Shown piece by piece: positions 63,860 to 64,000 of a stretch of DNA of 64,000 nt; within the stretch, counting starts at the first letter, position 1; each line of letters begins with the position of its first letter. The position numbers were made by a program, and so were the translations under genes. The DNA comes from Streptomyces sp. Tue 6430 (lineage in GTDB: Bacteria; Actinomycetota; Actinomycetes; Streptomycetales; Streptomycetaceae): NCBI GenBank assembly GCA_021568835.1, contig JAKGSH010000002.1:372001-436000 (forward strand). The letters are read 5' to 3'. The notes below the pieces were generated by a model. That model saw only the letters and a list, made by a program, of their open reading frames with translations, was not told the origin of the DNA and made no database searches.

Positions 63860-64000
63860 CGGAAAACAAGCACACCTGAGCGGTCAGTACGCACGCAACG
63901 CAGCACCGGCGAGCCTTCCGACCCCGGTCTCCGCAGGCACACGGCGCGCAGCATGCGAGTTCGCGGATTCTTAGACCGTGTCCTATGTGGTGAGGCGGAC
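63860..64000. other. Window end, no gene recognised
   Basis: The last 140 bases after the helicase include an AGACCGTGTCCTATGTGG segment at 63973 that resembles an IS5-type end, but the window stops before this can be tested. Confidence 0.3.

Overview
The window reads as accessory DNA of a Streptomyces or close actinomycete relative. It has very high GC, strongly GC-biased third codon positions, frequent GTG starts behind GGAGG-type ribosome sites, and Streptomyces-typical families: a SARP activator, a LAL-type LuxR regulator, a SigE-group ECF sigma factor, DUF6233, DUF6083, Imm21 and a heliorhodopsin. The density of insertion-sequence remnants and the terminal-protein-like gene pair at 55-58 kb suggest a chromosome arm or a linear plasmid, not core chromosome.

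Layout. 0.1-4.1 kb is a compact stress-type block: a winged-helix regulator, two universal-stress-like proteins, a small membrane protein, a TerC-family membrane protein and a heliorhodopsin. 4.4-11.3 kb is mostly wreckage (resolvase stub, jacalin-like lectin remnant, IS3, IS701, IS5 and IS256 pieces, a Fur/isochorismatase chimera) around an intact secreted SGNH hydrolase and two small unknown genes. 11.6-16.6 kb holds an SDR / monooxygenase / alpha-beta hydrolase set beside a 922-residue LAL regulator. 17.4-26.8 kb has an APH-like kinase, unknown proteins, a MarR-hydrolase divergent pair, a lipoprotein polysaccharide deacetylase, a short inverted-repeat element enclosing a tRNA-like sequence, and an ECF sigma / membrane-partner pair. 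27.1-33.5 kb is an IS cluster (ISAs1, IS630, IS1380, IS701) with a serine recombinase. 33.5-40.9 kb has regulator/oxidoreductase pairs with clear palindromic operators, plus SUFU and Imm21 immunity-type genes.

42.7-50.6 kb looks like a small biosynthetic gene cluster. A minus-strand set (SAICAR-synthetase-like, SDR, unknown protein, HAD phosphatase) diverges from a plus-strand set (cupin, GTP-cyclohydrolase-I-like, Nudix, MFS exporter, SARP activator). The enzyme mix fits remodelling of a purine nucleotide into an exported nucleoside-like or pterin-like product. The product cannot be read from the sequence. A DraG-type ADP-ribosylglycohydrolase and a complete IS1182 element follow.

55.0-63.9 kb is a distinct block with markedly C-rich coding strands. 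An HTH protein and a small protein lead into a 695-residue protein whose segments resemble, in order, the palm motifs of family B DNA polymerases and Streptomyces Tap proteins. It is overlapped by a 240-residue HTH/basic protein that could be a terminal protein. A coiled-coil winged-helix protein, a Cys-rich protein, an XRE regulator, a DUF6083 protein and a UvrD-type helicase follow. This candidate telomere-replication or protein-primed module is the most interesting part of the window.

At least seven otherwise intact genes show single-base frameshifts, nearly all at short homopolymer runs, so part of the apparent pseudogenisation may be sequencing error.
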